In this document: positions 6,552 through 8,421 of the stretch, piece after piece | Position numbering within the stretch: position 1 is the stretch's first letter | Layout: every line of letters begins with the position of its first letter | The notes under the pieces: model-generated | Database searches by the model: none | What the model was told of the DNA's origin: nothing | The model's input: only the letters and a program-made list of their open reading frames with translations | Program-made: the position numbers and the translations under genes | Source of the DNA: Pseudomonadota bacterium | Lineage (GTDB): Bacteria > Pseudomonadota > Alphaproteobacteria > SMXQ01 | Assembly: GCA_022562375.1 (NCBI GenBank) | Contig: JADFPK010000071.1 | Location: 1-8,421 of the forward strand | DNA length: 8,421 bases | Direction of reading: 5' to 3'

Positions 6552-6896
6552 CTACTTGCCGCTGAGCGCCAAGGCCTTGTGCCTCACCTGGCCGAGAAAC
6601 TGTTCCCCCGATTCCGGGTGGAGCGAGAGGATGAACTCCTTGCCCGGCGCATGTTCGACCGCGTAGGCCTTGGCGGCCTCATAGCTTGTCGCGCTGACCG
6701 TGACGATGGTGAGCTTGGTCTTGCCCGCATTGTCCAGATAGACATATTGAACGGCCCAGGTTCGCCTCTCCGGCGCCGCCCGCCGGGACGCCGCGGCGTC
6801 CCGCACCAGGGCGGGGGTGGGGGCGGAAACGCTGGGCTTGGCGGCCGCTGCCGCCGCCTCGTCGGGCAACGGAGTGTTCGCGAGTGCATGGGCCAT
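6552..6896 (-). CDS. Unrecognised small protein with Ala-rich N-terminus and a compact C-terminal domain
   Basis: I do not recognise this 114-residue protein. The first 45 residues are low-complexity, rich in Ala, Pro and Arg, with a run of six Ala at 15-20 region, and look disordered. Residues 46-95 look like a folded domain. They have two strand-like stretches (TWAVQYVYLD and TKLTIVTVSATS), a helix (YEAAKAYAVEHA) and a strand (KEFILSLHP), suggesting a beta-beta-alpha-beta order. No signal peptide, membrane segment or metal motif is visible, so it is probably cytoplasmic. The ATG at 6896 is the first start after an in-frame stop at 6908-6906. Its ribosome binding site is weak (GAGCAAG-like). 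The hydrophobic/polar pattern and lack of odd codons favour a real gene over an overlapping shadow frame, but there is no homology support. The DUF454 gene lies downstream on the same strand after 87 bases, so co-transcription is possible. Confidence 0.62.
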   Translation of the reverse strand: MAHALANTPLPDEAAAAAAKPSVSAPTPALVRDAAASRRAAPERRTWAVQYVYLDNAGKTKLTIVTVSATSYEAAKAYAVEHAPGKEFILSLHPESGEQFLGQVRHKALALSGK

Positions 6897-7298
6897 GGGT
6901 CTTGCTCACCGGTTGCCGGTCGAAAGCGCCGCGCCCGTCTCGGTCGGGGCGCCATCATACCGGAGGGTTGGTATCGTCCTTTACGGACGCGATCATCGGA
7001 AGCCAATAAGCCGCAAGCTTAAAAATATGGTTAACGGCCGCGCCGGCATCTCCGGTCGCGGCGCCGCCGATAGGTGGAATTTCGATGCGATGCTGCTTAC
7101 ATCGTACTTAGTCACCTTTTCCGGGTCATCTTGTCCGGGTCATCTTTTGCGGAAATCCCTTCCGGGCCGGCATCAGGGCCAACACCGTTGATCGGGGTCT
7201 CCGGGTAAGAGGTCCTTGAGCCCCTCGGCGGCGATGGTCCGGCGGACAACAACGCTCGGCGGCGTGAAAGCCATGACGGAATCCTTGGGAGCAACCAT
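6897..7298. other. 402-base intergenic region between the 114-residue gene and hspQ
   Basis: No open frame here resembles a real gene; those present are Arg/Pro/Ser-rich and unsupported by ribosome binding sites. It must carry divergent control signals for the small minus-strand gene and hspQ. An AT-rich patch lies at about 7008-7034 (around AAGCTTAAAAATATGGTTAAC). ATACC (6957-6961) and GGTAT (6970-6974) form a small inverted repeat. A 14-base tandem repeat sits at 7120-7146. I found no clear sigma-32 or sigma-70 promoter upstream of hspQ. Confidence 0.5.
7120..7146. repeat. Short tandem repeat, two copies of TCCGGGTCATCTT
   Basis: TCCGGGTCATCTT occurs at 7120-7132 and again at 7134-7146, one base apart, giving a 14-base period. 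It is about 150 bases upstream of the hspQ start. A pair of identical sites at roughly 1.3 helical turns could bind a tandem regulator. It could also be a replication-slippage duplication; two copies are not enough to decide. Confidence 0.6.
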
Positions 7299-7619
7299 AT
7301 GACGGCGACCTTGCGCGCCCGTTTCCGGGTCGGCCAGTTGATCCACCACATGCTGTTCGATTACCGCGGCGTCGTCATCGACGTCGATGCCACCTTTCAG
7401 GGTACCGACGAGTGGTATGACACCATGGCGCGCAGCCAGCCGCCCAAGCACGAGCCCTGGTACCACGTGCTGGTCCACGGCGCCGTGCACCAGACCTACG
7501 TCGCCGAACAGAATCTCGAGCCCGACCTCGACGGCGAACCGGTCAGCCATCCGGAGCTCGATGTCTATTTCGGTGAGTTCCGGGACGGTATCTACATCGC
7601 CCGCCGGTCGATGAACTAG
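7299..7619 (+). CDS. hspQ: Heat shock protein HspQ (YccV family, hemimethylated-DNA-binding fold)
   Basis: The 106-residue product matches the HspQ/YccV family along its whole length, which is usually about 105 residues. Visible family blocks are FRVGQLIHHMLFDYRGVVIDVD (split across 9-30), the EWY at 38-40, PWYHVLVHG (53-61), TYVAEQNLEPD (66-76) and GEPVSHPEL (79-87). In Escherichia coli the family member binds hemimethylated oriC DNA in vitro. It is heat-inducible and acts as a specificity-enhancing factor for Lon protease, so a cytoplasmic proteostasis role is likely here. The ATG at 7299 has GGGAG at 7287-7291 seven bases upstream. The gene stands alone: the minus-strand neighbour starts 402 bases upstream, and the DUF502 gene begins 175 bases downstream. 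No obvious heat-shock promoter was found upstream. Confidence 0.95.
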   Translation: MTATLRARFRVGQLIHHMLFDYRGVVIDVDATFQGTDEWYDTMARSQPPKHEPWYHVLVHGAVHQTYVAEQNLEPDLDGEPVSHPELDVYFGEFRDGIYIARRSMN

Positions 7620-7690
7620 GGCGCCGCCGCGCCCCTCCCCGAACCCTTCGCCACATCGGCCGCCAAGCCGCCCTGGCACGGTCTGAGTCT

Positions 7691-7706
7691 TCCGCCGCCC
7701 GGCGGA
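7691..7706 (+). terminator. Weak candidate hairpin downstream of hspQ
   Basis: TCCGCC (7691-7696) and GGCGGA (7701-7706) form a perfect 6-bp GC-rich stem around a GCCC loop, 72 bases after the hspQ stop. The first T-rich stretch (ATTTT) is about 16 bases further on, too distant for a standard intrinsic terminator. It may be a terminator stem or simply GC-rich background. Confidence 0.25.
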
Positions 7707-7794
7707 GCCGGCGAATCGTGTGATTTTCCCGAGAACGTGCTAGATATCTTAATGAGTTACGGCATTATTATTTTTATTTTGGACAACCGTTCCC

Positions 7795-8421
7795 ATGGCG
7801 CCTGAACCACCGGAAATCGGCGGGCCGGAGAAGGCCGGCGGCAAAGAAATTAAAAACCCTCACCGGACGGTGTGGGGCCGGATGATGGCGCGGCTGAGGA
7901 ACTATCTCCTGGCCGGCGTCCTGGTGACGGCGCCGATCAGCATCACGCTCTACATCTCATGGATCTTCATTGATTTCGTCGACAGCAAGATCACGCCGCT
8001 GATCCCGGTCAGATACAACCCGGAAACCTACCTGCCGTTCAGCATTCCGGGCCTTGGCCTGGTCATCATGCTGGTCGTGCTTAGCCTGATCGGCGCGCTT
8101 GCCGCCGGGTTGCTGGGACGGTGGTTCCTTCGTACCGGCGAGCGCGTCCTCGCCCAGATGCCGATCGTGCGCAGCATCTATGCCACCATCAAGCAGGTGT
8201 TCGAAACGGTCCTGTCGCACAAGTCCAACGCCTTCCGCCAGGTGGTGATGATCGAATATCCGCGCCGCGGCATCTGGGCGCTCGGCTTCCTGACCGGTAT
8301 GACCGAAGGCGAGGTGCAGCACCTGACCGAGGAGGAGGTGCTCAACGTCTTTCTGCCGACGACGCCCAATCCGACCTCGGGTTTCCTTCTGTTCGTGCCC
8401 AAGGAGGACGTGCTGATCCTC
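7795..8421 (+). CDS. DUF502 family membrane protein (3' end outside window)
   Basis: The frame is open from ATG 7795 to the window end, giving 209 residues and no stop. A disordered, charged N-terminus (about 1-32) is followed by a membrane segment (NYLLAGVLVTAPISITLYISW, pieces within 36-57). A second segment starts after PFSIPGLG (about 86-108). The remaining part carries DUF502 hallmarks: QMPIVRSIYATIKQVFETV (121-139), EYPRRGIWALGFLTG (154-168), and FLPTTPNPTSGFLLFVPKEDV (186-206, in pieces). The family comprises inner-membrane proteins without an assigned reaction. An in-frame TGA at 7753 and no start codon between make ATG 7795 the first start. Its ribosome binding site is poor, with TTGGACAACC upstream. 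ATG codons at 7882 and 7885, closer to the conserved region, are alternatives. The AT-rich stretch at 7741-7780 directly upstream is a plausible promoter or leader, though no well-spaced -35/-10 pair was found. Confidence 0.92.
   Translation, partial: MAPEPPEIGGPEKAGGKEIKNPHRTVWGRMMARLRNYLLAGVLVTAPISITLYISWIFIDFVDSKITPLIPVRYNPETYLPFSIPGLGLVIMLVVLSLIGALAAGLLGRWFLRTGERVLAQMPIVRSIYATIKQVFETVLSHKSNAFRQVVMIEYPRRGIWALGFLTGMTEGEVQHLTEEEVLNVFLPTTPNPTSGFLLFVPKEDVLIL

Noticed and set aside
6817..7191. A 124-codon plus-strand frame in the gap upstream of hspQ
   Set aside because: It overlaps the start of the better-supported 114-residue minus-strand gene, has mixed low-complexity composition and no ribosome binding site. 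It was treated as a chance frame.
7215..7220. CTTGAG as a possible sigma-32 -35 element for hspQ
   Set aside because: No CCCCAT-like -10 lies 13-15 bases downstream, so the match is probably chance.
7173..7679. A 168-codon minus-strand open frame covering hspQ
   Set aside because: hspQ is a clear full-length family match on the plus strand. The antisense product mirrors its codon pattern and has no supported start.

Overview
The window is GC-rich, tightly packed chromosomal DNA with strong G/C preference at third codon positions. The gene families suggest an alphaproteobacterium, plausibly Rhodospirillales-like: a DUF502 membrane protein, HspQ/YccV, a YbaN-type DUF454 protein and an arginase/ornithine aminotransferase pair. 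Taxonomy is inferred from gene content and codon use only. No rRNA, tRNA, CRISPR array, insertion sequence or phage gene was seen.

Layout. Positions 2-1441 (+) hold the C-terminal part of a large protein of uncertain function, possibly an envelope protein of the DUF2125/AsmA-like kind. Next (1580-2755, +) is a probable lipid-anchored or membrane-tethered alpha/beta hydrolase. Converging on it from the minus strand is a two-gene arginine catabolic operon: rocF (arginase, 4983-4060), then rocD (ornithine aminotransferase, 4063-2822), joined by a 4-base ATGA overlap. Together they would convert arginine to urea and ornithine, then ornithine plus 2-oxoglutarate to glutamate semialdehyde and glutamate. 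A 280-base divergent intergenic region rich in inverted repeats separates rocF from a small outer-membrane beta-barrel protein (5264-5947, +).

The barrel gene converges on a DUF454 inner-membrane protein (6464-5988, -). Beyond it is an unrecognised 114-residue protein (6896-6552, -), followed by a 402-base non-coding gap containing a short tandem repeat. Then come hspQ (7299-7619, +) and a DUF502 membrane protein (7795 to the window end, +), which runs off the edge.

Most of the window is ordinary core or housekeeping-type sequence, and I found no convincing new multi-gene system. The items most worth a second look are the palindrome-rich control region between rocF and the barrel gene, the unrecognised 114-residue protein, the non-canonical nucleophile elbow of the hydrolase, and the gap upstream of hspQ.
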